NCBI GenBank assembly: GCA_018985225.1
Contig: JADGIF010000006.1
Location: forward strand, 1 to 48,057
Direction: 5' to 3'
Source of the DNA: Amoeboradix gromovi
Lineage: Eukaryota; Sanchytriomycota; Sanchytriomycetes; Sanchytriales; Sanchytriaceae
DNA length: 48,057 nt
Position numbers and translations under genes: made by a program. Under the pieces are notes generated by a model. That model saw only the letters and a list, made by a program, of their open reading frames with translations. It had not been told where the DNA came from and did not search any database. Numbering within the stretch: position 1 is the first letter of the stretch; each line of letters opens with the position of its first letter. Positions 19,060-29,093 of the stretch are shown in pieces.

Positions 19060-19920
19060 TTACTTACTCAATCTGGCCATAAAATTAGCGTGATAATTCC
19101 AAAATGGATCTCTTAATACTTGGGACATGCTAGGACGCGATTTGGCATTACGATCGACCATTTTGAGCAAAATATTTACAAACAAAATGTTCAGTCCATG
19201 AATAGTAGGATTTTTATCATTTAGCAACTGAAGCCTTGCACTTGCATTTAAGTTATCTGCTATTCTGTAAGACTCAACCATTTTCATCAAAGTATATCTA
19301 TTCAGCGTATGCTTGTTATCTAAAATTTGTAAAGCCATAATGCCAAGAGAATGAACATCGGCTTTATAACCATTCCACTCGAACCTTTTGTTTGAATTCA
19401 AATTGGCATATAGCTCAGGAGCCATATAAAGTGAAGTACCGAGACTTGTCGAGTGCATATGGCATTGTTTGCGAGAAAGTGAAAAATCGCAAAGCTTGTA
19501 AACATTGTTGCATATCAAAACATTTCCTGGTTTTATATCAAGGTGGCAGAACCCTTTCGAATGCATAAAGTACAGCGCATTAGCTACTTGATAGAAAATC
19601 CTTATGGATTCTAAAATATCAATTTTGCGGTTTGCCAGTCTGTAAGGTAGTGACTGATCGCATTTCTCCATGAATAGCAAGTACTTTTTAGTAGATACAG
19701 CAACAGACCCTTTGTATACAACAATATATTGGTGATTTAATCTTGACATTACCTGCGCTTCGTTTTTGAGAGCACTCAACGCAAATCTAGAACTAGAGTT
19801 CTCTTTCACTACACACTGCTCATTATTTATACTTGCCAGCTTAACTATACCATGCGTCCCTTTTCCTATCACTTTGTTTTCGTAAACGTAGTAACTGCAG
19901 ACAATCGAGAGGAAAAACAT
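19060..19920 (-). CDS. Protein kinase, Wee1/NEK-like fold class not settled
   Basis: 286 residues from ATG 19920, almost only a kinase domain. Motifs: glycine loop VIGKGTHGIV, lysine in QCVVKEN, HLDIKPGNVLI catalytic loop, DFSLS in place of DFG, APELY, and DVHSLGIMALQIL. The HLDIKPGNVL loop resembles Wee1 and some NEK or PEK kinases. DFG is DFS, where the metal-binding Asp is kept, so activity is plausible. The start is unclear: an upstream ATG in another frame (MWFELSKTFSY) could join by a short intron before VYENKVIGKG. Confidence 0.8.
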   Translation of the reverse strand: MFFLSIVCSYYVYENKVIGKGTHGIVKLASINNEQCVVKENSSSRFALSALKNEAQVMSRLNHQYIVVYKGSVAVSTKKYLLFMEKCDQSLPYRLANRKIDILESIRIFYQVANALYFMHSKGFCHLDIKPGNVLICNNVYKLCDFSLSRKQCHMHSTSLGTSLYMAPELYANLNSNKRFEWNGYKADVHSLGIMALQILDNKHTLNRYTLMKMVESYRIADNLNASARLQLLNDKNPTIHGLNILFVNILLKMVDRNAKSRPSMSQVLRDPFWNYHANFMARLSK

Positions 19921-19984
19921 CTGACTTGTAGGAGAATGTTTTGGAAAGTTCAAACCACATTTTGAGCAAATATTTACTAGAACG

Positions 19985-20915
19985 TTACTTCTTCCTTAAT
20001 ACCACGGCCATATAGAATGTGCAGACTTCCCACAAATTTGGTCTCATTAACTCATCATCTACACTCTTTTTCATCATTCTTTGAAACAGCTCTTTGGACT
20101 GAACATCTTTTATCCCATCTTTATGCATTTTATCAAAGCTCTTCTTTACGACAAGCTCAAATCCTGCTTCAGTGAAAAGGTTCGTAAATTCCTGCCATGG
20201 CACTACATATTCAGGGCAATCCTTCGTTAGAAATAAATACATCAACTGCATCCTGCAAACTGAAGAAGTATTGTCTGCCAAAGACAGACTTCCATTCTTG
20301 CTCGACTCGGACGCTGTAAACATCATTACCAAAGACTCTACCATTTTCGCGCTGACTCGCATTTTGCAATCTGTTAACTATGACATCTTCATTTGGAATA
20401 GTAGCTATCCAATATCCACCACTCTTCAGTACTTGGGAAACATTGTACAGCGCGTTTTTGACTTTCTGAACATTCTCAAAGGCATAATGAAAGCAAAACT
20501 GGGAACTGACTAGATCAAATTTATTCGTTGTTAATTTAGACCAGTTGTACGCGAAACAATCTAACGCTATAAACTTGGAGTCAAAAGGCATCTTCATTTC
20601 TTTGTATCTGCCTATGTTGTCCTTGACGCTTTCCTCAGCAATGTCTAGTCCCATGTAGTACTTGATATTATGATTAGCAAACTTACGAAGATCGCCACCT
20701 TTTCCGCAACCTAGATCAAGCACAAATGCATCTTTTACGATGAATTTCATTATTAAACAACTTTTAATCCAGTTATTGAATGTTCTCAAATCGTAAGTAT
20801 CAGAATACTTACGCTGGTTTTGAGTTTGCTGTTTATGTTGATTGTAATGACTAGCAACCCTTTTTGCTATTATGTGGGGAGGACTCTGTTTACGTTTATT
20901 GCCTATTGTAGACAT
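19985..20915 (-). CDS. ABD1: mRNA cap guanine-N7 methyltransferase, two exons
   Basis: Exon 1 20915-20241 and exon 2 20221-19985 give 303 residues. It methylates the guanine cap of nuclear mRNA. Seen: YDLRTFNNWIKSCLI, SAM site LDLGCGKGGDL, LDCFAYNW, SSQFCFHYAF, GGYWIATIPNE, and after splicing the family segment DAVDDCPEYVVPW. The two parts sit in different frames; removing a 19-nt intron rejoins them exactly in that conserved segment. Start chosen at MSTIGNKRKQ, as the upstream in-frame ATG adds only hydrophobic residues not expected here. C-terminus EVCTFYMAVVLRKK fits the family end. Confidence 0.93.
20222..20240 (-). other. 19-nt spliceosomal intron in ABD1
   Basis: Sense sequence GTATTTATTTCTAACGAAG. 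Phase 0, between codons for DAVD and DCPE. It contains CTAAC with the adenosine 5 nt from the 3' end. Length is not a multiple of three, so without splicing the reading frame is lost. Confidence 0.85.
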
Positions 20916-20984
20916 ACAAATGGAGCTCAATATGAAGTAGACTTGGAGCAAAGGAGATGCGAAAAGAAAAAGAATCGGAAAAAC

Positions 20985-21210
20985 AGTTCGATTGCTTTCT
21001 TGAATAAATCATTTATCGCGAATTAGTATGCATTTTTGTATAATTTCAAGACTTTTCCAGATTTTTCCAATAGCTTAAATACTCGATATTCTTCCTTTTT
21101 GCAAATGGTAAATCAATTCTAAAGAAATAACTAGCAGGTACAGCATACATTCTTCAACACTGAGGAACTGGTGCAAGCATGGAAGAATTAGATATCTTTC
21201 GACGCCAGGG
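20985..21210 (+). mobile_element. Fanzor family I relic, copy E (left part only)
   Basis: Plus-strand match to the left half of copies B-D (CTTGAATAAATCATTTATCG, TCAAGACTTTTCCAG, CATGGAAGAATTAGATATCT) ending at GACGCCAGG, where the homology stops. The zinc ribbon and the 3' module are absent. Confidence 0.75.
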
Positions 21211-21418
21211 GTTTTATAGCCAACGAGAAATCCATTTAATTTGATTTGGTTTGACCCATCCAATTTTAAATCTCTGTATACATATTAAGATGAACCCATT
21301 ACTGTTATAGAGCAGTTGCCCTAAAGGCTTACATCTTAAAGTTCCGTCCTGTCTTGATTGGATAAATTTTCATTTTGGAGCTGAAACTTCAAAACGCAAC
21401 GTATTCAGAAATTCACAA

Positions 21419-22276
21419 ATGTCGCTGATGGATTTTGGATTACTATGCTCTAAGAGTACTTTACCAGTCTGTCCGCTATATAAACCAGATGTTATCGCTA
21501 ATTGTTATGCTAGGAATGCTGATCTGGGTTCAGTATTGATATTTCAACCTGCTCTTGGAATGGTCTACTTGGGTGCATTGCTGATGGCCTCAATTATGCT
21601 ATATAATATCAAACAAAAATACACAGCAGTGGGTCGCAGGGAAATTAGCTGGTTTATGTATATTTACATTATTACAATCATTTTGGAGGCTCTGGTGAAC
21701 CATGGATTCTTCCCATCCCAAAATATAGTATACCAAATTATCTGCGCTCTTTATATAGGCCATGTTTTAGGACTATTCGGAGTTTTATTTTACAATGGCC
21801 TGGTGCCTCTCCAACTTATAGAAGATGGCACAAATAAAAGCATGATTATATTATGGACCATATATGCTGTATGTGTTGCTCTGGGTGCTGTGGTGGGATT
21901 TATAACATTCAATAGTAACGGTACGATCGTGTTTCTTTTGATTAATTTGGTTCCACTACTGATAGTTGTACTATATTCATGTATCCAAGTATACATAGTT
22001 CTAACTCGTCTTGATAACAAGTGGCCATTGGGTGCTTTAGTATTTGGATTACTATTTTTTGTAATTGCGATTGGATTTTTATTTACTAGTGACTTGGTAT
22101 GTATTCAAGCATCGCATTATTTAGATGGCCTATTCTTTACCGCCTTATTTATGTTGTTAGCTGTCATGATGTTGTACAAGTACTGGGATTCAATAACAAA
22201 GGAGGATTTGGAATTTAGTGTTGGTGGCAATAATAATTGGGAAACAAAAAGATTAATTGACGACTCATATGAGTGA
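21419..22276 (+). CDS. CHS7: Chitin synthase export chaperone Chs7
   Basis: 285 residues, the ER chaperone needed for exit of class IV chitin synthase from the ER. Strong family segments: CPLYKPDVIANCYARN, LIFQPA, KYTAVGRREI, a LVPLQL-type EDGT motif (LVPLQLIEDGTNKS), DNKWPLGALVFGLLFFVIA, HYLDGLFF and the C-terminal MMLYKYWDSITKEDLEFSVG. Seven hydrophobic helices. This protein is confined to fungi, so it fixes the kingdom. It is followed on the same strand by the RasGEF gene after about 70 bp. Confidence 0.95.
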   Translation: MSLMDFGLLCSKSTLPVCPLYKPDVIANCYARNADLGSVLIFQPALGMVYLGALLMASIMLYNIKQKYTAVGRREISWFMYIYIITIILEALVNHGFFPSQNIVYQIICALYIGHVLGLFGVLFYNGLVPLQLIEDGTNKSMIILWTIYAVCVALGAVVGFITFNSNGTIVFLLINLVPLLIVVLYSCIQVYIVLTRLDNKWPLGALVFGLLFFVIAIGFLFTSDLVCIQASHYLDGLFFTALFMLLAVMMLYKYWDSITKEDLEFSVGGNNNWETKRLIDDSYE

Positions 22277-22347
22277 GCATCAAATGAATAAATGATTTTT
22301 AAATTATACCTTTTTTGTGGGTGGCTCAAAGTCTTTTATTCAATCGA

Positions 22348-24807
22348 ATGATGGATATGAATTTGTCACCAGCATCTGTTGATGGAACCTTGTATTTAGC
22401 AAATACAATTTATCCGTACAAAATCAAGACCAAAGACGCGTCAATGGGATTGTATGTAGATGATGAACAAATTATATTAGACGAAAATCAGATGGCAGTT
22501 TTAAAAAGTAATCTAGACTATGCGAGTAAAGCAATACCTTTGACCACAGACGAAAACAAGGATTTCTTTGCTATAAAAAGAAGATTCAAACTCGATGAAA
22601 TGAAGAAATCTAGAAGTACTAATGTGATTGTGGATAAAGCTGTTTCAAAGAAACACGCACCGGAAGATTCCACTATCTTACTGACCTGCTTAAAAGTTCC
22701 TTTTTTAAGTGGTCAGGTCTATCCAGGTACTAGCAAAGGAAAAAGTCCTATACAGTTAGGTTTAAGTCATAATGTTCTGAAATTATATTCTGTAAATGAC
22801 AAATTGCAAGAGCCTTTTGATGCTTATCCTTTATCAAGTAACGTCAGTAGTTTCTTGGATGAAAATAACCCTAATTTTTTTAAAGTGCTGTTTCCAAAAA
22901 TTACACTAATTTTTGAAGCTTTAACATCACATCAGTCTGCGATGTGGGTATCCCTTTTAAACACTTCTTGTCTCTATTTAAATATATTGGAGGAGTCATT
23001 AAACATTGATGTGAATGTACTGGAGAGAACATATAAAAGCACTTTTCCAGACGCTATGCCAGTTACAGAGCTAGATTCAGATAAAGAATTAGAGCTGCTG
23101 AACACTGTACTAAATGATTACAATATTCCTCCGAACTATGAGTCGCATGCTAATCCAGTTGCCTATGATTTTTTCGCCATTCTTCCAAGCCCAAAGAAAG
23201 CAGTTCATTCTCCCGCCGATGCTCCAAAAGAATTAGAAATATTGATGAACTTGCAATCTGACGAATATCTAGCTAATAGGAACAGTGAGAAGAGACTCAG
23301 CAGGCTTACAAGCATGGTTAGTGAAGAGGTTCATAAAAGTGGTTATGGTAGTCTCAGTAGAAATTCCATTGGAATAAGTGGTAACGAATTGAGAAGTGTC
23401 ACAATTGAGGAAGACGCAGCTATAATTACAATGTCAAGACACAAATCAAAGCCGCGGAACATGCAGGAGCTATCGCCAATTTCATTGACAACGGACCCTA
23501 TAGTTGCTGAGCCATCTGAAAATTTTCAAAATGATGAGATATTAAAGATGTTGATGTTGTTTCCAGATCAGAGAATTGTAGAAAATGTAATAACAGAATC
23601 TACACCTCCTGAAGAGCAGAGCAACCAATTACATTCTATTGCCAAAATCGATGACTTCGGAAGACCAACGATTATTTATACGGTTGAGAACTATGAAAGA
23701 GGAATACTGGCTTGTTCTTTAGACGTTTTAATCGATTTATTGGCGAATCAGACTAAGCCGGCAGAGGAATATTGGCTATGGTTAAGTTTTTTAAATACAC
23801 CAGTTTTTACAAGTTGCCTAGTAATTATGAAGAGATTTATAGCTAGAATAAATACAAGTCCTGATGGAACTGAAGAGCAAAAATTTACAATTAGAGTGCG
23901 TCTACTTAGGGCTTTATTCCACTGGTACGAGTGGTTTCCGAACGATTTCAAGAGTGCAGAAATGGATGTACTTTACACGGCATTTTTGAACCTCATTTCG
24001 AAAGTCCGTAATGAGGAAAATAGTAGAAAGTTGAGCAACACCTGTGAAAAACTCTTGTATGTTTTTGAAAATAAAGTACTTTGCAAATTAACTTAGCTGA
24101 CTGTTAGGACTGAGATGAATCATCATAAAGACAGTATAAAGTTACCAGGAACTGAAATATTGCCTCGCGAGTACTCTCCGCAATTGTTTGCTCAAGAATA
24201 TACAAAACTTGACTTTTACTTCTTTTCTCGAATAAGCCCAAAAGAATTTATATATCAATTACATACCAAAGACAGAGAGGCTATAATGCCGCTCATGAAC
24301 GCAATATCTTTTTTCAACAAAATGACACTTTGGTTTGCGAATTGTTATGAAAATGAGATCTCAGATGCAAAATTAATTTACATTGAATGGCTTGTGTTGG
24401 TAGCGAAAGAATTTGAATATTTAAATAACTTCAATGGCTTGATGGCCGCCATACTAGCTTGGAATCAATTAGAAGTGACGGCAACGTCAGAAGAGCTGGG
24501 GCTGGAAATAAAAAGACTGGAGGACCTAATGAGTTTTCACGCAAATTACAAAAATTATAGAACCTCATTGGAGCAAACAAAAACTCCATGTATACCTTTT
24601 TTAGGTTTATTTATTAAGGATTTGTACCTCATAGAAGAGTATAACAGCTCAATGATTGACAACTTAATAAACATCTCAAAACTAAATTTGATAAGTGAGA
24701 GGTGTAGGCGGCTGAAAATATGGCAATCTGTGCCATATAAATTTCACGACAGCAAGGAAGGACTGGAGCTATACAGCTTGTTAGAATCGATGAAAAACAC
24801 AAAATAA
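22348..24807 (+). CDS. Ras guanine nucleotide exchange factor (Cdc25 family), two exons
   Basis: Exons 22348-24075 and 24097-24807 give 812 residues. The C-terminal catalytic RasGEF domain is clear: FYFFSRISPKEFIYQL, AIMPLMNAISFFNKMTLWFA, FEYLNNFNGLMAAILAWNQL, CIPFLGLFIKDLYLIEEYNS. The RasGEF N-terminal domain lies just before the intron (RGILACSLDVLIDLLANQ..). The first 550 residues are low in conserved motifs. A TAG in frame at 24094-24096 separates the two; it is the last triplet of a 21-nt intron whose removal keeps the frame. It would activate a Ras protein at the plasma membrane. Start at MMDMNLSP chosen as first ATG. Confidence 0.88.
24076..24096 (+). other. 21-nt spliceosomal intron in the RasGEF gene
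   Basis: Begins GTACTTTG and ends ATTAACTTAG; phase 0. Its last three bases are an in-frame TAG, so it must be removed or read through for the catalytic domain to be made. TTAAC places an adenosine 5 nt from the end. Confidence 0.75.
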
Positions 24808-24812
24808 ATTTA

Positions 24813-25094
24813 TTATTTCTCTACTAGTTGCTCTTGAACCGTGATATAAAGAAAGCACATGCTGCTAGTACTCATTAAATACATCCACCGTGGCATCATT
24901 GCGTCGCTTTCTGTCTTTTTACTAGTCATGTAGGCTCTGAAATTGAACATCATTGATAAAAGAAGAAAATAAGGTTGTTTCCCAATAATAGAGAGCATAC
25001 TAGCAAAGAGTGAAAGCATAGAGGTCATATCTGGCAATTCTGGACCCTGTTTTAACCTGTAAAATTGTAATGGTGAAAGAGGAGTTTGATTCAT
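24813..25094 (-). CDS. Asterix-like subunit of the ER PAT complex
   Basis: 93 residues with two to three hydrophobic segments. The layout matches the small ER protein Asterix (WDR83OS): a polar N-terminus with RLKQGPELPDMTSMLSLF, helices SMLSIIGKQPYFLLLSMMF, a loop NFRAYMTSKKTESDAMMPRW, and YLMSTSSMCFLYITVQ. Asterix with CCDC47 helps membrane protein insertion. The match is by pattern and length, so moderate. Convergent with the RasGEF gene, 5 bp between stops. Confidence 0.65.
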   Translation of the reverse strand: MNQTPLSPLQFYRLKQGPELPDMTSMLSLFASMLSIIGKQPYFLLLSMMFNFRAYMTSKKTESDAMMPRWMYLMSTSSMCFLYITVQEQLVEK

Positions 25095-25549
25095 GGTGTT
25101 TTAAATCATCTCCAAATAAACGTAAGCTTTCGTCGAATCAAACACTAAATTCTTAAAAAACTAAACATTTTGCAGCCCGCAATAGTGTTTCATGTGTAAC
25201 ATCGGTATTATATTAATTCTAACTTACTACTAGAACCTTTACTAAGAATTCACAATTGGACAAAAACAAGATAATCCGGCTTTCTTGTCTATGAAAAACA
25301 ACTAAAAAGATATAAGTAGAACGTAATGAATCATTTACCAACATACTATGAAGCTAATGTTCGGAATACACTCATCGCTGTTCAATACCGCTTTAGTGTA
25401 GTAATCGTGAGCTGCCATTTGAACTAACAACTAGTGTTGTCATTTTTTTCTATTGAAATTCTTTATTTTCCACCAAATTAGTGGCTGATGAGAAGTCCGT
25501 TGCTAGAGCTGATAAATTTTTGCACTTGTGCCTCCTTTCATAGCTCTGC
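25095..25549. other. Intergenic, no recognisable gene
   Basis: About 450 bp between divergent genes, expected to hold both promoters. AT-rich. No coding frame or tRNA recognised. Confidence 0.4.
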
Positions 25550-26416
25550 ATGCATTGCATGTAAGTGATTTCAATAAGAATCGAAAACTTGAGTTTGAAA
25601 CAAACCATGCCCATTCTTTTTTCAGAATATCGATCTTCAGCCATCGACTCTTTATTTATCTTAATACATGGCGGTGGATATACCTTAGAAACCTGGTACC
25701 CTATGCTTCAATTTATTTCTGTTGATGTACAATACTTACTCGTTGATCTTCGAAACCATGGTAAATCATTCAATGACGACGATTCCAGTTTGGAAAGCAT
25801 GGCTGCAGATATAAAAGATACCTTTGAATTTTACAACCTCGCGGTCAAAAACGTAGTGGTAATTGGTCATTCTTTAGGTGCAGCTCTTGCAATACATCTG
25901 GCAGTTAATAAATTAATTCCAAACATCATAGGGATCGTTGATGTTGACGTCGTAGAAGGATCAGCAATAGCGGCGCTGAAATACATGAAGGACGTGATTC
26001 GAAAACGACCTGAGCAGTTTAGTTCAATAGAGGAAGCCATTAAATGGGCAACTGAGACAAAATACCTATCAGAGAGTGTGGCCGAGTTGTCATTGTCAAA
26101 TCAACTCATTAGGAATGGTGAAAGTTATATATGGAGGACAAATTTATTGAAAACTGAGATTTTTTGGCAAGACTGGTTCAATGATTTGAGTTCCAAATTT
26201 CTGAATTGCAGATGCGGAAAATTGCTAATACTGGCATCTACCAATAGATTAGATACAACTCTGACAATAGCCCAAATGCAAGGCAAATTTCAATTAGAAA
26301 TACTTCCATATGGCCATGCACTTCATGAAGAATCGCCCGAAGCGTTTGCAGCAATACTCGTGCAATTCTATCAAAGGCAATTGCCAATAAAACTACCCCC
26401 AAAGTTTTACAAATAA
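25550..26416 (+). CDS. PPE1: Protein phosphatase 2A methylesterase 1, probable two exons
   Basis: An alpha/beta hydrolase of about 282 residues that removes the C-terminal methyl group of PP2A catalytic subunits. Seen: oxyanion region LIHGGGYTLETW, DLRNHGKSF, nucleophile elbow GHSLGAALA (Ser), the family-typical DVVEGSAIAALKYM, RPEQFSSIEEAIKWATE, and the histidine region LPYGHALHEESPE. If the ATG at 25550 is used, an 18-nt intron at 25561-25578 is removed; otherwise the next ATG in frame is at 25607 and the protein starts MPILFSEY. The first choice keeps an N-terminal strand found in the family. Confidence 0.88.
25561..25578 (+). other. Probable 18-nt intron in PPE1
   Basis: GTAAGTGATTTCAATAAG: canonical GTAAGT donor and an AAG end. 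It holds an in-frame TAA. Removing it joins a 4-codon first exon to the ORF in frame. The TCAAT is a weaker branch match than in the other short introns. Confidence 0.5.
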
Positions 26417-26425
26417 AACTTTTAT

Positions 26426-26590
26426 TTAAATTTGAAAGCCTTTTGATCTTAAACAGGCCTGATGTGCTAGTATTTCGCCGCCACAGCTGTCCTCTCCTTT
26501 CATTAAAACACATTTATCTCGCAAAGTTCTGGTCAGCTTGCATGCGCAACATGGCTTAGCATCGTCATTATTGGAATCTTTAGAGGACAT
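26426..26590 (-). CDS. COX17: Cytochrome c oxidase copper chaperone Cox17
   Basis: 54 residues. Copper-binding CCAC at residues 14-17 and a twin CX9C fold (Cys17/Cys27 and Cys36/Cys46), followed by LRSKGFQI, where the family ends MRALGFKI. It carries copper to Sco1 and Cox11 in the intermembrane space for cytochrome c oxidase assembly. The sequence KPCCACKLTRTLRDKCVLMK is close to animal and fungal Cox17. Stop codons of this gene and PPE1 are 9 bp apart and share the 3' signal AAATAAAACTTTTATTT, which reads as AATAAA-like on both strands. Confidence 0.95.
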   Translation of the reverse strand: MSSKDSNNDDAKPCCACKLTRTLRDKCVLMKGEDSCGGEILAHQACLRSKGFQI

Positions 26591-26724
26591 TTGGAGTTTT
26601 ATAGCAAGGGGTCAATCTTTCATGGAAATAATGTGCATTGCCAATTTTAAACAAAGTGATGCGTTGACCGGAAATGACTTCAACGTATTAAGAATCATGA
26701 GTATAAAAATAAAATGAAATGCTT

Positions 26725-27222
26725 TTATTTTGCAGGAATTTCTATACTACCGTCAGTAATACCATCGCTAACCTCTTTAGGAGACTTGCCATCAACTGTA
26801 CAACCAACGCTGAATGCAGTTCCTAAAATTTCCTTTACATTTCCCTTAAATTCACGAGCATAGCTCTTGTCTCTCATCTCTCTAGCGATATCCATAATTT
26901 TAGATAATGGCACATCTCCATTATGCAATATATTCTTCTCCTTTTTCTTATCACGGGGAGGTTCATTAAGTGCTTTAATAACAAGAGAGCTGGCAGCCGG
27001 TAGTACACTACAAGTAGCTTGTCTATTTTGAATTTTCAACTGAACAGTAACACGTAATCCTTTCCATTGTGCAGTTGATTTTGCGATATCTTCACCAACT
27101 TTCTTAGGTGATAAACCAAGTGGACCAATTTTAGGAGCTAATGCAGATCCACCCGGAACTTCGCCACCAGTGACTCTTAAATTTACATATATAATCTCAG
27201 TTGGATCAAATTTTGGAGGCAT
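26725..27222 (-). CDS. RPL12: 60S ribosomal protein L12 (uL11)
   Basis: 165 residues, the normal length for eukaryotic uL11. It forms the base of the P-stalk at the GTPase centre of the large subunit. [20 protein letters not shown], the [19 protein letters not shown] region and the C-terminal [17 protein letters not shown] are textbook family segments. No intron. Followed by an AAAATAAAAG 3' signal. Confidence 0.97.
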   Translation of the reverse strand: MPPKFDPTEIIYVNLRVTGGEVPGGSALAPKIGPLGLSPKKVGEDIAKSTAQWKGLRVTVQLKIQNRQATCSVLPAASSLVIKALNEPPRDKKKEKNILHNGDVPLSKIMDIAREMRDKSYAREFKGNVKEILGTAFSVGCTVDGKSPKEVSDGITDGSIEIPAK

Positions 27223-27526
27223 TTCTCAACCTAACGGTCTAGAGCTCGCATGATATATACACGTGTTATGTCCAATCAAACAGCTTTCCCCTTGCAACTA
27301 ATACCTTGTGCATTAATTTAATGATAATTATAGCCGAAAGCAAGCAAAAGGTCAAGTGAACTGTTTCTTTGTCGCGCCTCTTATTGTTTGCTTTAAACTT
27401 AGTGCCGCAGATATCCTGAAATATGTTCATATGTTCACTATGTTTCAAATTTTTAATGTGTCTGGATTTAGCAACATGCTACGCAATTAGAGATGTGTAT
27501 ATAAGAACTTCAGAATCCGATTGCAG
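27223..27526. other. Intergenic, divergent promoter region
   Basis: About 300 bp between RPL12 and a small plus-strand ORF. TATATACA near 27255 and TATATAAG near 27500 may be core promoter elements for the two directions. No convincing gene; a minus-strand open stretch (27266-27448) lacks recognisable content. Confidence 0.3.
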
Positions 27527-27772
27527 ATGATCCCGAACCACATTAAAGCCGTTCAACAATCAATGTCTAAGCTGAAAAATGAAAATATCGAATTGCGGAA
27601 AAAAGCTTTAATAATGACTACCCTTGACAGAATGATGCTGGAACATCCGGTACAATATTGTAAGGCCATTTATACCAAGAATTATAAGAATATACTTTGT
27701 AAGATGATTAAATGCGGAGTCGCAAGTGAAAAATCAATATTGCACGATAAAGTAGTAAATCTTATTCTGTAG
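27527..27772 (+). CDS. Small helical protein, member 1 of a local family
   Basis: 81 residues from ATG 27527. Charged and probably all-helical, with LRKKALIMTTLDRMMLEHPV and AIYTKNYKNILCKMIKCG. The TLDRM..EHP block recurs in the ORF at 30602 (KTLDRMSSEHPE). No known domain recognised. TATATAAG lies about 27 bp upstream, which supports expression. Confidence 0.5.
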   Translation: MIPNHIKAVQQSMSKLKNENIELRKKALIMTTLDRMMLEHPVQYCKAIYTKNYKNILCKMIKCGVASEKSILHDKVVNLIL

Positions 27773-27864
27773 TAACGTCAATACAGTTTTAGGATATTTT
27801 AGAATATCAATTTTGTTATTTTGTCTTTTTTATTCGTGTAAAATTATTTTAGGGGATAAAACAG

Positions 27865-28935
27865 ATGATTAAAACGGTCCCAACTTCCAACTCTCTAGGT
27901 GTGCTTCAATTGTTTGTAAAAGAGGGCGGCTCTAGAAACCTAAAGCCAGGCGTTTCTTCAATGCTAGGATATTTTGGATACAGCGGAAATGAAAACTTAA
28001 CACAATTAAAAATTGCCAGAGAGGCAGAATTGCGCGGTGTAGCATTCTCTTATACAGTTGAACGTGACTACTTAGCGTTTAAAGCGCAGTTTTTAAAAAC
28101 AGAATTATCGTTTGTAATGGATGTTTTTAAAAATTTACAAAATGTTGAGTATGTTGAATACAAGTACAAAGATATCAAGATCAAAGCTGAAAATGAATCT
28201 TGGGGTGCCTTTAGTACAAAGAATACCTTTGTCGAAGAATATTTGCATCTGCTGTCATTTCGTGGACAACCTCTAGGGGAAAGCATTTATCCAAAGTCCC
28301 CAGTTTCTCTATCCGACATTAAATCTGCCGCGTCCAGTGTTTTTAGAAACTCTCAGATTTTAGGTATTGGATTCGAAAAGAGTGAATTAGAGAAATTTGA
28401 ATTGTCTTTAGGAAAAGCAAAACCATCTGAAATAGCTAAATTTGTAGGTGGTGAGACAGTGATTCATAAACCGTTTGCTAGTACCGTTGCAATTGCCATC
28501 CCTATAAGCAATTCCGCAGATGCTGATGCTTTAAGAAATAGCTTGGGTGATACCACTCCGAGAGTCAAGTATGGTAACTCCGCTAGCTTAATGAGCAGAT
28601 CAGCTCCTAAAGATGTTTTAATTACTACTAAAGCCTGTCACCACGAAAATTCTCCATCTTTACTTCAATTTGCCATAACTGCAAATACCGCAGACCAGTT
28701 TAAAGCGAGCTACATCGCAATTCAAGAGGCTCTTGGGAATGTCAAAGAATCCCTACCTGTTTTGCCTAATGATACAGCAAATGGCAAGTTGAAAGAGTTA
28801 ATTAACGAGGAATTAGGCCTTAAACTGGGGAAAGGAAATGTTGTAAAAGGTGCAAAAGAAGCACTGGCAAATATTAAATCCCTTAAGAGCATTGTGTATG
28901 TAGGAGACGTTAATCATATTCCCAAATTTCAATAA
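27865..28935 (+). CDS. QCR2: Cytochrome bc1 complex core protein 2
   Basis: 356 residues of the M16 peptidase fold without the zinc HxxEH motif, hence a core subunit of complex III rather than a processing peptidase. Seen: LFVKEGGSRNLKPGVSSML, REAELRGVAFSYTVERDYL, ENTFVEEYLHLLSFRGQPLG, the glycine-linker region and a second M16 half (GNSASLMSRSAPKD..). Shorter than yeast Qcr2 N-terminal presequence would suggest; ATG 27865 leaves only about 10 residues before the fold. Convergent with OST4; stops 32 bp apart. Confidence 0.9.
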   Translation: MIKTVPTSNSLGVLQLFVKEGGSRNLKPGVSSMLGYFGYSGNENLTQLKIAREAELRGVAFSYTVERDYLAFKAQFLKTELSFVMDVFKNLQNVEYVEYKYKDIKIKAENESWGAFSTKNTFVEEYLHLLSFRGQPLGESIYPKSPVSLSDIKSAASSVFRNSQILGIGFEKSELEKFELSLGKAKPSEIAKFVGGETVIHKPFASTVAIAIPISNSADADALRNSLGDTTPRVKYGNSASLMSRSAPKDVLITTKACHHENSPSLLQFAITANTADQFKASYIAIQEALGNVKESLPVLPNDTANGKLKELINEELGLKLGKGNVVKGAKEALANIKSLKSIVYVGDVNHIPKFQ

Positions 28936-28967
28936 ATTGCCTATTAAACATAGTTATAATTATTTAT

Positions 28968-29093
28968 TTAGTGATTCTTTTCATCTTGCTCGTTAGCTTG
29001 GTATGCATAAAGCATAATTAGAGACATCATTGCAAATCCAACAATGTTTATGAAGAAACCAAGTTGATCATCACTTATTGGAGAGGCGGACAT
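28968..29093 (-). CDS. OST4: Oligosaccharyltransferase subunit Ost4
   Basis: 41 residues: MSASPISDDQLGFFINIVGF followed by a hydrophobic helix and the tail QANEQDEKNH. Ost4 is a single-pass miniprotein (about 36 residues in yeast) that holds Stt3 with Ost3/Ost6 in the ER oligosaccharyltransferase. The ISDxQL start and the position of the helix fit the family. It lies in a region otherwise free of genes and is too short for usual gene callers. Confidence 0.88.
   Translation of the reverse strand: MSASPISDDQLGFFINIVGFAMMSLIMLYAYQANEQDEKNH

Noticed and set aside
25478-25520. CTGATGAG..CTGA reminiscent of a C/D snoRNA
   Set aside because: The C box lacks the leading purine, no terminal stem is visible, and no rRNA complement was recognised.
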